Below are positions 24,601 through 32,652 of a DNA stretch of 64,000 nt, in pieces. Position numbers and translations under genes: made by a program. The stretch's first letter is position 1. Each line of letters starts with the position of its first letter. Origin of the DNA: Poteriospumella lacustris (taxonomy: Eukaryota; Sar; Chrysophyceae; Chromulinales; Dinobryaceae); assembly GCA_008000375.1 (NCBI GenBank), contig SMOI01000091.1, positions 49,166 to 113,165 on the forward strand, written 5' to 3'. The notes beneath the pieces are model-generated. The model was not told where the DNA came from and ran no database searches. It worked only from the letters and a program-made list of their open reading frames with translations.

Positions 24601-24862
24601 AAAAGCTTGGTGTCATAGTTGGCCTAGCAGTCACAGGATTTCTTGACGGATGAACCGAAGATGGACTCCGTGTTGGCTTCAATGTTGATGGGGCAATAGT
24701 TGGTGCGTCAGTTGGAATCCTTGTGGGTCGAAATGTTGGGGAAGTTGTGGGTCGAACCGTTGGGGAAATTGTGGAAGGCGCAGCAGTTGGTTCGGCAGTT
24801 GGTGGAGGTTGACAGACCACCAATGCCATCCAATGCAACAGTAAGAACAGCGTCAGTTTCAT
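21614..24862 (-). CDS. Secreted PT-repeat / EGF-like protein of the SIG1/Ocm (mastigoneme) type
   Basis: 1082 residues in a single exon. Signal peptide 1-18 (MKLTLFLLLHWMALVVCQ), then a P-T/S-x-Q repeat stalk (about 22-460), a globular region with many N-glycosylation sites (about 465-815), and a Cys-rich C-terminus. The latter carries successive EGF-like units: CHGRGECNYC...CECHDGYGS, CSANGICNRDTGICKCREGF, CPRQCSQRGRC and CSNRGSCDYNTGLCQCFPGY. The intervening DCSGRTCPAGPA and CPTGDDPDT motifs are, as I recall, characteristic of stramenopile SIG1/Ocm1-type proteins, which include components of tubular flagellar hairs. No TM helix follows, so it should be secreted. The PT stalk in front of this module is a lineage-style addition. 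The exact orthologue is not established. Confidence 0.8.
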   Translation of the reverse strand: MKLTLFLLLHWMALVVCQPPPTAEPTAAPSTISPTVRPTTSPTFRPTRIPTDAPTIAPSTLKPTRSPSSVHPSRNPVTARPTMTPSFLPTSTPTNSFRPSPVPTSQPTSMPSRQPFSLPSGQPSRQPTSQPSLQPTTSPSSPTGQPTSTPSQYFSPTSRPTSEPSISRAPTRPTVAPTFTVTCTPTVRPTRAPTRVPTARPTAPTFAPSTASPSAIPTVHPTRTPTHRPTNPTSQPTSQPSGQPFVRPTSIPSTRPTGRPTGQPTNQPTMAPSYTKFPTKQPTSQPSGRPSKQPSSRPTAAPSVTRHPTNRPSGQPTDNPSSQPSSQPSCGPTSQPTQRPTAPTPIPTRSPTSQPSSQPSRRPSSQPSVSPTNQPSSQPSASPTNPTSEPTKKPTPAPTTAHPSVSSDPTGQPSSQPSSDPSNQPTSRPTAFPTFTWKPTMRPTSKPTSRPTSRPSPEVGYFTPKPTQIFAAIVLDATGTVEMLPYLSTPCQAVALHYKLTLVRNLTAGSQLVLDMPGITSGPCLTPENGKTVRSLLLATSSALSLRGSFTEGNYTDGFQSSHVTLTLSNDYTSSQEELFIHIDRLNGLRASCLSSTNRTWSIYAYPKGSTGGLAGQATVLNAFPADGHQSRGQCQAYSADIKFDTPFPQFSTGVNLTFYLPLPLAGPNDVATINVFLPYFTNIPSKSSSAVNPLSDDFSKPSLALPGNAMLVNVSASTHFHWNGYLTADEDTSWQIPSSASVIRILRRKFGVTLTFTATGYMSMHDPVKPFWIYIPPENRLMAVCGSQTNSTEFLYEILSPYFRVNATTFTSVQGVGGACDAQYQCHGRGECNYCTQQCECHDGYGSAADRAYLPIGDSMPSDCSGRTCPAGPAVYAQPRYVDGRSNMSSMADPHRLVECSANGICNRDTGICKCREGFSGPACERAECPRQCSQRGRCISLQRLGSQAAALPLSLSTSTRYEDRKFYGMVKASATWDFMRGSLCVCDSSWKVGLLSGQTQLAEFFGPACEYRRCPTGDDPDTLEDETDCEGKIQTAGGKDVGKQGNKCHVDCSNRGSCDYNTGLCQCFPGYTGMNCGMKR
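23480..24800 (-). repeat. P-T/S-x-Q repeat array (second PT stalk)
   Basis: Degenerate 12-bp codon repeats encode units such as SQPSGQPS and RPTxxPT. The style matches the array at 4.3-5.85 kb, but the units are Gln-richer. Long spurious frames on the other strand are a by-product. Confidence 0.9.
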
Positions 24863-25198
24863 GGGTGTCTCATGGAAATAGGAAAATAGAGATTCGCTGG
24901 ATTTATATGCACAGGAATAATTTCTCTGTGTTCTTGATATTCATATGTGGTATGTGTCAAGTGACCGACATGCCGACATGGCTAGAAGAACCAAGAATGC
25001 GCGATTCAAAATACGAAACGGCTTCATAGACACCCAGAGTTACCAAAAAAAAGAGAAAGACACTTTCTTACGTTTCTTGCGTTTATTGAAAAAGTCAATA
25101 GATCAGAATACTTTTCAGTTGCAACGAGGGATTTGGGAGAGAATCGCGCCTTTCCGTCTTCGTCTTCGTCTTCCCTGCTGGACGGTTCTCGTATCATC
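24863..25198. promoter_or_regulatory. Divergent spacer between the EGF gene and the duplicated sulfotransferase copy
   Basis: About 335 bp. The right part, from 25101, is the beginning of duplication copy B and includes the CCTTTCCGTCTTCGTCTTC tract shared with copy A. The left part presumably holds the EGF-gene promoter. Confidence 0.4.
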
Positions 25199-26643
25199 AT
25201 GATTTGCACCGACTTCTAACGACTCGTATTTCTTGTGGTCGCTCTATTTTGCGCAAGCTCCTGGGCAAGCTTTGATGATAGTAGTAGTCAGGCGCCAATC
25301 TACAACGACAAATTAGAGGAAACGAAGAAGTCACTAAAGTTTCGTCCCATGACTTTTTTTGAGAAGAAGCACACAGCTGGCGTTCAGCTGGAAAGACAAC
25401 GCTTGGACCCGAATCGAACCCATCCAGCCATGACCGCTCTTCAAGAGATGTGGAAAAAAGGTATTCGCGAACAGTCAGAAATGCGGGCAAAAGCTATGTC
25501 AGGGGATACAAAGAACATGGATATATCCTCGTTGACTATGCTCACACAATCCTCGTTCCACGTGAAGAAGACGGTCTTCAGCAATTACACAAGACTCCTG
25601 TTTGTGGCAGGCATTGAGGGAAGTGGGCACCATGCCATCAAAGATGCTATGTCATCTTGCTTTGAACGGGGGCTGTGTAAGAAGACACCCATCTCGAAGG
25701 ACTTATCTCACCTACATGATGCATCACACGGTTTAGCGGGTGCTTTCGATACGTTATTCCACGACGATGAAATCGAGAATGTGTACGGTCACCTGCGCGA
25801 GTTGGCCTACTATAGTCAATCGCCTGAGGCAAAGATAGTCAGCCCTATGGATCCTCTTCCTTTCCCGCCGTCTCCGTACCCAAGTGGTCATCCATTCTAT
25901 CTGGACCACAGTAATGATCACTTACCAAAGATACATGTACTTGCTTTGGACACTTACGGACTGGGTGGCATGGTATCATACCCAAATGGCGATGATCCAC
26001 GATCGAGACCTATTGATTACCCAGATCTTGTTCCCATTGTAGCCTTGGCTGAAGCGGCTGGAGTCGACATACGTATCTTACTGTTGAATCGTCGTGCCAA
26101 GGATGCGTTATATTCAACCGAACGAAGAGGGTTCGGAAATGGTATTCAACCACCAACATTGGTTGGCGCTGCGAATGCGCTCTTGAATCAAATGCGCAAC
26201 CTTGATCCACAGTTCTATTTATGCCTGGATTATGAGGATCTTGCATCGTATTACGATACGAAAAGTCTCATCAACATCGGCAAACATCTCCATCCTCAAA
26301 TCGATGAACCACAACTTCGCAAAATGTGGGACCGATTGAAACCCAAGGAACACGTCACAGCGAAAGAAAAGGAAGAGGAGAAACAACTTCGATCAGCGGC
26401 TGCGATTTCTTCACGCGACGAGGAGAAAGCGGGCAGCACGAACCCCCCTCCAACCACCGGCACCTAGCAATTTCCGCCGTTCACTACGAGAACGGAGTCG
26501 CGAGGATGTTGATTTTCTTATGAAGCGCGGGCCGTATCACCTATGGCGCTTGAACATGGTCATGGAAGACACGCGAGCCATGTGTCGCATTCATCAACGG
26601 TATCCAGCGGTCGCCAACTTTCCTTAACTTTGACACATCGCGC
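25101..26643 (+). repeat. Segmental duplication, copy B (broken gene)
   Basis: Matches 19484-20996. Identity appears complete from about 25314 (CTAAAG region) to about 26442, then several substitutions and one indel appear. A 6-bp insertion (extra TAGTAG, about 25285) accounts for the offset changing from 5639 to 5645. Confidence 0.95.
25199..26627 (+). pseudogene. Broken second copy of the sulfotransferase-like gene
   Basis: Same reading as the intact copy, but codon 7 after the ATG is TAA (25217-25219, where the intact copy has GAA). The C run at 26443-26448 is one base longer than in the intact copy (20798-20802). This frameshifts the last part to a TAG at 26465-26467, about 50 codons early. 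The central 370 codons, including the GIEGSGHHAI loop, are unchanged. The next in-frame ATG (MTFFEKK) would lack the signal peptide. Two independent lesions make a pseudogene the best call. Intact sequence between them implies recent origin or conversion from the live copy. Confidence 0.85.
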
Positions 26644-27157
26644 GTTTCAAACACATCAAGTCCACGACCGTTCGATGCACTGCTACAGGACTTTCACGCC
26701 CCGAGTCCAAACGAGAGTGATCTATATCCCTCCCCTCCCCCTCCCCATTGTACAACAGAATTATGCTTAACGAATCGAGAAATGAGTTGTCACACCAAGC
26801 ACCGTCCTACTCGCCGACAGAAGTGCCAACAAGCCAACAACGCTGATGATGACAGTGAGAAAGAAGCAAGGAAAAGAGGAGCTGCCCGTTGTCTGTTTCA
26901 ACTTCTTCGCCACAGGATGATGATGGTAACTGCAGAAGACACGAGGGGGTGGGAGAGAGCGAGGACCATAAATGGCACCAAACGAACACCACGCAATCAA
27001 CGATAAAAACACAACAGCAAAGCAAAGCAAAATAAAACAAAGCTAAGGGGTGTAAAAGTTTAAGAAAGAACAGAAACAAAGCGACCCCACAGGAACAGTA
27101 CCAACGGTATAGCACGGCCGCTGCAGCTATGTGCTGTCCTATTCCCACATGTGTTTG
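26628..27157. other. Spacer, no gene seen
   Basis: About 530 bp between converging transcription units. It contains a purine/A-rich plus strand near 27000-27080 (AAAGCAAAGCAAAATAAAAC) and no coding-like frame. It probably holds the 3' UTR of the gene on its right. Confidence 0.5.
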
Positions 27158-28681
27158 TTACTTCTTGGATGAACCTAACGAAAACGATGCCCGAAAGGAA
27201 TTGCGCCGTGAATTGGATGCACTTTCTGAGGTACCATTCGCGGCGGCAGCAGCAGCAGGTGGCATGGAGGGTAGTCCTTGTGCATGTTGATTGGGGTCAA
27301 AAATCACGGGGTTGATCGCTGCCAACGTGGGGTCTTCCGCTGGGGTAGCGTCGACATTGTTTGACGTGGCAATGTTTTCAGGTAACAGTTGTTCAATCGC
27401 ATCAAACCACATCTCTAATTCTTCTTCAGTATCACAACGGAAAATGAACTTCCGCGACACATCCGTATCCTTCGACACCAAAGTCATACGAAACATTTCA
27501 CGTGGGGTACTGGTAGCGGCGGTGGTTGGCTTCGTCGAAGATGTCGCTGTCGTGGCAGTCGATACAACCGATTTGGTTTCATCCCATGAATCTTCAGCCG
27601 AGGGGATATTCGCATCGAAATAGATCCAGTAGTCTTCCAGATCCAATGGACGCTCCTTCAACGACGATGGTTCACCAGCACGGTATTCTTGGCGCGACTT
27701 GTAGCTTTGTAGTTGTCCACGCCCATTGATGACACAATAACGGCGCTCCCATTGCGACCATTGGGATGTACTGCTGGCCATGATGCTACGGCGACTCGCT
27801 AACGTCTTTTTCGTCAAATAACCTTCCATTACAACAGAATTAGGATCAATGGCGACCTTCGTCATTGTCGAAGATGTCATCATGGGGTTGTTCGTGGTCG
27901 ATTCATTCGCGGCCATCGAAGGACGAGCGGTCACCGAGGGGCGTGTAAACATATTCACGATCGATTGTCGTGTTTGATCCATTAGACTCGGGCGTTCTGA
28001 GACTTCTGAATCTTGTGTCGTCATAGATTGTGGTGGTTGGGCGTCCTTGTTGGCGCTGACATTGTTGCTGTTCACGTATTTGCTGAAGGTTTGGCGAACG
28101 ACAGGTTCATCGGAATGTGCCTTCACATCTTCGAACATGCGTTTAGCACGCGACTTGTCCCAATACAACTTGAAATACACGCGTCTCCAGTAATACAACC
28201 ATTGTCTAACGGCTACGACGAAGACGCCGGTACAGATACAGGCGGATACGAAATCCATAGCCGTCCAAAAGCACATCACCGTGGAAAGGGCAAAGAACAC
28301 CATCATAGTGATGAATCCCACCATCACCTGCCGCTGCTCGTCAAGCATGACTTCGGCTGCACGTGCCATAGAGCCTGCTGGGCCATGAAGTGCCAATCCA
28401 GGGCCAAACACTTGCAACAATAGCGACATCACCACAACGTGGATTGAGGCGAAAATGGTGATAGCTGATGTGACATAGAACGCAGCCAAACTCAATCGCC
28501 CATACTCAGTGCCGTTATTGGTATTTTTGGTGAATAATCCATACGCAAATCCACCAATCAACACAGATTGGGTACCAATGGCGGCATTGACGGTGAAATA
28601 GTAGTCAATTTCAAGATGACGCAGTTCTACAAGCCGCACATTCGTCTCTTGAAAGACTTGCCGCTGTTCCGCCCTCAACAT
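27158..28681 (-). CDS. Four-TM membrane protein with C-terminal PH domain
   Basis: 507 residues, single exon. Four hydrophobic helices lie in the first about 175 residues (cores SVLIGGFAYGLF, FASIHVVVMSLLLQVFG, VGFITMMVFFALSTVM, ACICTGVFVVAV), followed by a basic segment (YWRRVYFKLYWDKSRAKRMF). After a Ser/Thr-rich linker comes a PH domain (about 280-445). It opens VVMEGYLTKK, has WERRYCVINGRGQLQSYKS in its middle, and ends EELEMWFDAIEQLL with the expected Trp. The PH domain suggests phosphoinositide-dependent membrane recruitment. The 4-TM part loosely recalls Orai channels (a helix-one GF motif, an H in helix two), but the pore Glu of Orai is not seen. That link is speculative; the PH call is firm. 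Confidence 0.82.
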   Translation of the reverse strand: MLRAEQRQVFQETNVRLVELRHLEIDYYFTVNAAIGTQSVLIGGFAYGLFTKNTNNGTEYGRLSLAAFYVTSAITIFASIHVVVMSLLLQVFGPGLALHGPAGSMARAAEVMLDEQRQVMVGFITMMVFFALSTVMCFWTAMDFVSACICTGVFVVAVRQWLYYWRRVYFKLYWDKSRAKRMFEDVKAHSDEPVVRQTFSKYVNSNNVSANKDAQPPQSMTTQDSEVSERPSLMDQTRQSIVNMFTRPSVTARPSMAANESTTNNPMMTSSTMTKVAIDPNSVVMEGYLTKKTLASRRSIMASSTSQWSQWERRYCVINGRGQLQSYKSRQEYRAGEPSSLKERPLDLEDYWIYFDANIPSAEDSWDETKSVVSTATTATSSTKPTTAATSTPREMFRMTLVSKDTDVSRKFIFRCDTEEELEMWFDAIEQLLPENIATSNNVDATPAEDPTLAAINPVIFDPNQHAQGLPSMPPAAAAAANGTSESASNSRRNSFRASFSLGSSKK

Positions 28682-29039
28682 TTTCCAAATATGTACTTGT
28701 TAAAAACCAAAGCAAAGAGTAAGGAAGATTGTGAAGCAAGAAGTTTGAATCAATCCGGTATCATAACCGATTACCGCAGCACTCAAGCATCGAAGCTGCG
28801 ATATCTCCCAAATCAAACCAAAAGTCCCCACTTCTTGTGCGGCCAGAGTGTAGCCCCAAATACTCCCAAAAGGATTTGAGATTTTCTGTGTAGCGCACGA
28901 AAAAATCCTTGCTTTTCGCGGAAATTTTCCCGGCACCATGTGGATTGACGTGGAGAAAAGATTTCGTTTGTTCTAGATTCGCTCACCGCCTTCTTATCCA
29001 GACTTACGACAATCAAGTTAGAACGTAGTTTAATCCACT
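28682..29039. promoter_or_regulatory. Divergent spacer, PH protein / Prx-Trx
   Basis: 358 bp between two start codons facing outward. No distinct motif recognised. It likely holds both promoters. Confidence 0.4.
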
Positions 29040-30109
29040 ATGATCAGCTCACAAGTTATAGTCCTTGTACTGTTGTCTCTGATTACTTTCTTACACGCCA
29101 GCATCATGCCTTTCCCTTCCATTCAACAACCTGCTCCTGAGTTCACCGTGAGCGCCTTGCTTCCCAACAAGGTAAATTTCCGTATCTTTTGACACTTTAT
29201 CGAAATGCAAGTTCTCACCACTGTTTCCCCTCGCCAACGTAACAGGAGTTCAAGGACATCTCTTTGTCTGATTACAAGGGCAAGTGGGTCGTCTTCTTCT
29301 GGTACCCTCTTGACTTCACCTTCGTGTGCCCTACTGAGATCATCGCCTTCGGTGATCGTCAACCTGAGTTCGATGCCATCAACACCCAGGTGATCGCTGC
29401 CTCTTGCGACTCCCTCTTCACCCACCTTGCCTGGGTGAACACTCCTCGCCAAGAGGGTGGTTTGGGCGACATGAAGATCCCCATCGTCGCTGACTTCACC
29501 AAGTCTGTCGCCACCAAGTACGGTGTCCTTCTTCCTGACGGCGTCCCTCTCCGTGCTTTGTTCATCATCGATCCTACTGGCAACTTGCGCCAGATCACTG
29601 TCAATGATCTTCCTGTCGGCCGCAACGTTGACGAGATCATCCGCTTGATCAAGGCCTTCCAGTTCGTTGAGAAGCACGGTGAGGTCTGCCCTGCCAACTG
29701 GCAACCTGGAGACTTGACCATGAAGGCCGATCCTTCTGAGTCCAAGGCTTACTTCCAGGCCGCCAACAAGGGTGAGGCTTCTGCTGCTGCCGCCGCCGCT
29801 GATTCCCTCGAGGAGGTCGGTGACAAGGCTCGCTTCTCTGCCGTCACTGCTTCCGGCGTGACTGTTGTTGACTTCTGGGCCCCTTGGTGCAAGAACTGCA
29901 AGAAGGTTGCTCCTACTGTCAACAGACTTGCCTCTGAGTTGTCCAGCGTGAAGTTCATCAAGGTCAACACCAACGAGGCTGAGTCCCTCTCCTCCGAGCT
30001 CGGTGTTGAGGCTCTTCCTACCTTCCACTTCTACAAGGACGGTGCCAAGGTTGGTGAGTTCAAGGGCAGCGATGCCGCCAAGCTTGAGGCTGCCATCAAG
30101 GCCCTCTAA
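29040..30109 (+). CDS. Secreted 2-Cys peroxiredoxin-thioredoxin fusion
   Basis: 331 residues from two exons (29040-29171 and 29246-30109; intron 29172-29245). Exon 1 encodes a signal peptide ([16 protein letters not shown]). The peroxiredoxin domain (about 28-215) has the peroxidatic Cys in [10 protein letters not shown], the resolving Cys in GEVCPANW, and the GGLG and YF motifs of hyperoxidation-sensitive 2-Cys Prx. An Ala-rich linker leads to a thioredoxin domain (about 230-331) with [11 protein letters not shown] and the cis-Pro motif ALPTFHFY. The active site is CKNC instead of CGPC. The Trx part could reduce the Prx part within one chain. The destination is the secretory pathway or a complex plastid; the presequence does not decide. 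Strong C-ending codon bias unlike its neighbours suggests very high expression. Confidence 0.93.
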
Positions 30110-30589
30110 ACGCTTGACTTAGCGCAGTTTTATGGTTCTCGATAGAGAATTTTGTACAGCGACGAGCACAAAACGTGAGACTTCCGTTGTCTCTGTTCGT
30201 GTCTATCGGTATTTTTCAGCAGTTTGCATGGTAAAGAGAAGTAATTAGCGGTTAATACAACTTTCTTCCCTCCAGCTCCAATCTGTTCATGCGTCTTTAA
30301 TCATCGTTTTTAGCTTTGTGTACATCAGCATCACATGGGCGGGCGAGCGGCGAGCGGACAGGCGCCGTGCGTCGGTGACTGCTGGCAGAGGGGAGCATGA
30401 CGACGACGAACAGAGCCAGCCAGCAGTCTTATTGTGCAGGCTGTGACTGAAAAGCAAACACAAGAGAATTTCATCGAATGCGAATTGACAACATGAAAGA
30501 CAATGTTGGGATAGAAGATTGTTTGGTATTTTTATGTTTTGGTGTGAGTGTGAAGAGAGAATGACTAATTTCGTGGGATGAGTTTGGTG
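30110..30589. other. 3' region of the Prx-Trx gene
   Basis: 480 bp without a credible reading frame. A GC-rich patch (about 30334-30400, GGGCGGGCGAGCGGCGAGCG) sits within otherwise AT-leaning sequence. Confidence 0.5.
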
Positions 30590-30847
30590 TCAGTCGGCGT
30601 CAACTGTCTCCTCTTCAATGGCTCGAGGAGAGGAGAGCAAGCGATCAAAGTATGGTCTGGTGATGCTGCGCGATACACGGTTTTGAATTGTGAACATCAA
30701 CTTCACTAATTCTTCAATCGATGTTGCTGCCGCTTTCCAGAGCGAAAGCCCCACGACAGTGGTGATGTATCCGATGAAGTTCATTATTGTTGTCCACGAG
30801 ACAATATTTGTCTGGCTTAAGGTTTTAGATGTGAGAACGAAATGCAT
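30590..30847 (-). CDS. Small putative membrane protein
   Basis: 85-residue frame opening MHFVLTSKTL, with one hydrophobic segment (FIGYITTVVGLSLW) then an amphipathic, basic C-terminus ending EEETVDAD. A minus-strand gene here would fit the alternating strand pattern. It may be the last exon of a slightly longer gene (an AG acceptor lies near 30820). No family recognised. Confidence 0.35.
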   Translation of the reverse strand: MHFVLTSKTLSQTNIVSWTTIMNFIGYITTVVGLSLWKAAATSIEELVKLMFTIQNRVSRSITRPYFDRLLSSPRAIEEETVDAD

Positions 30848-30920
30848 TATCGTTGACAGAATATCATCGCTATAGTTGAATGCGAGGGGAATCCAATGAA
30901 GGTAATCTTCCCCGCTGCAA

Positions 30921-30988
30921 ACGCTGGGAATACAAATCGAGCGGGGAGTCGATCGAGGGGAAGGGTTACCATTGAGAGGGGGTAACTA
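30921..30988. repeat. Imperfect inverted repeat in a promoter region
   Basis: GGTAATCTTCCCCGCT on the left faces AGCGGGG and GGGGAAGGGTTACC on the right, giving two alternative stems about 60-120 bp before the ATG at 31046. Confidence 0.4.
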
Positions 30989-31045
30989 TGGGGAACGAGA
31001 CAATACATTATTCACTTTCCAATGAACCCATTGAGATCGTGAACG

Positions 31046-32336
31046 ATGGCAGCAATGAATAAGTTTCCCATGGTGTTTGTCGGAGGTACCCTGGTGGTAT
31101 CCTTGTTGCGAAGTGTTATCATCCCCGTAGCCTTTGAAACCATTCGTCACACCGTGAATCCCGACTATTCTCGACCAGCATGCTTACTGAAAATGGTGAA
31201 TGAAACTGTTCCTGCACATTATCAGGCACATCCGTTCTATTCTGGATTGAAAGCTTTCTCGCCGAATGAGTTCGACGATTGTGACTTGCAGCAGTACGTC
31301 GATATGCAATACAACCAATGTGAATACGAGATATTCCAGGCGTGTTTACTTGGTATGGGCCTTTGGGCGATCTGGAGCTTTGTTCAAGCCATGTCTCAAC
31401 GTCCAAACGCCTTAGAATGGCATCCGTTGCTGTTGCTGTTGCTGTCGTATGTTGTCAGTCAAGTGGCGAATAACAGTTTGATAACCGTGATCATGATGTC
31501 GTATGCACATTTCGCCCAAGACATTGTCTTTCTCTGTGGCAATATCATGCATCATTGTGATATTTCATCGTACCGGGTCGAGAACAATGCCTCGTTGGTG
31601 AAAATGACACCACATGGCTTTGCCCTGACGAGTCTCCTGACGATTGTCTGGGGTGTGTGCCTGCAACATGTGATTGTTCACCAATGGCCGGTGTTCCAAA
31701 CATGGTATCATCCATCGTGGATTGGATTGCAAACATGGATCAGCTTGCTCAACGTTATTTTCAAGTAAGTTTCGAAGTTGCGTGGATATTGCCTTTACCT
31801 TGTGTGATGGTTATAACGCTGTTTTTCTGTTGTGTGTGTATTCTTCATGGTTTTTGTTCTACAGGGTGAAGACATCGCATCCCTTGATGCATGCGGTAGC
31901 AACCAAGGAAATGCTACAAGCGCCGGTTTGGACCTTTGAATGGCGAGCTGCCCAGCATGTGTTCGTGCATCATGGCAATGGAGATGCCTTTGGACCATCG
32001 TTTCTCTTTGATCCGATCTTCTCACAGGCATTGCATTGGTATGGATACTTACACAATGACCTAGGAGGTTTCATTCCTGGAACCATGAGTCATTATATCT
32101 TTGCGATTGCCTTTGATGTGTCATTGGGATGTCTCTTGGGACTCCTCTTGGCAGCGGTGTATGCTGTGTGCTATGCCCTAGTGACCTTCCTCTTGCAGCC
32201 GATGGTCAAGTGGATGGAAGACAACATATCCACCATCGTTCGTGAAGGATGGAGTGAATGCTGTCGCACAGCTACCATGGCGTGGCTTGCCAAGGCGAGA
32301 CGAATGGTATGGAAAAAGAAGGTGAAAGTCATCTAA
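31046..32336 (+). CDS. Polytopic membrane protein of unknown function
   Basis: 396 residues from two exons (31046-31764 and 31865-32336; the intron GTAAGT...CTACAG splices AA|G to restore ...FKVKTSHP). About six hydrophobic segments are seen: near residues 8-28, 100-120, 127-150, 190-210, 222-240 and a long one at 325-355 (FDVSLGCLLGLLLAAVYAVC). A His-rich stretch lies before the last (AAQHVFVHHGNGDAF, ALHWYGYLHNDLGG), reminiscent of metal-binding loops. The tail is basic (KKKVKVI). No family recognised. Confidence 0.8.
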
Positions 32337-32652
32337 AGCTTGGCTCCACAACCCATCATCAGTGGAGTGGAGAGTGGAGGCTCTGCTGTTGCCCATATAC
32401 ACACCATATTGTACCCTATGTAATCACGAGCATTAATTGAGCAATGCGAATTGCGGTTTGTATTTAATCCTTTTTTGTTTGTTCGTTTTTCTTCTTGATT
32501 TGTAGGTTTATTGACAGTATTGACAATATGTATAGTTTTAGGGAGGGGGTCCCGCAGGAGCGAATAAGCTCAAAAAGTCCTACACGTTCATCAGTATACA
32601 TCGACGGGTCACACATACACATATCAGAGGAAGTCATGGTATACAGTAATCG
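32337..32652. other. Convergent spacer
   Basis: 316 bp between the ends of two converging genes. T-rich around 32461-32510. No gene seen. If the minus-strand gene has one more intron at its GAG|GTACGT, a short extra exon could lie here. Confidence 0.4.

Noticed and set aside
26807-27148. Minus-strand frame rich in Leu, Cys and Phe
   Set aside because: No ATG start, odd composition, and it overlaps the expected 3' UTR of the PH-protein gene.
18936-30806. Shared 13-mer TTGTCCACGAGAC at about 18946 and 30791
   Set aside because: Similarity does not extend beyond 13-14 bases, so it is best explained by chance.
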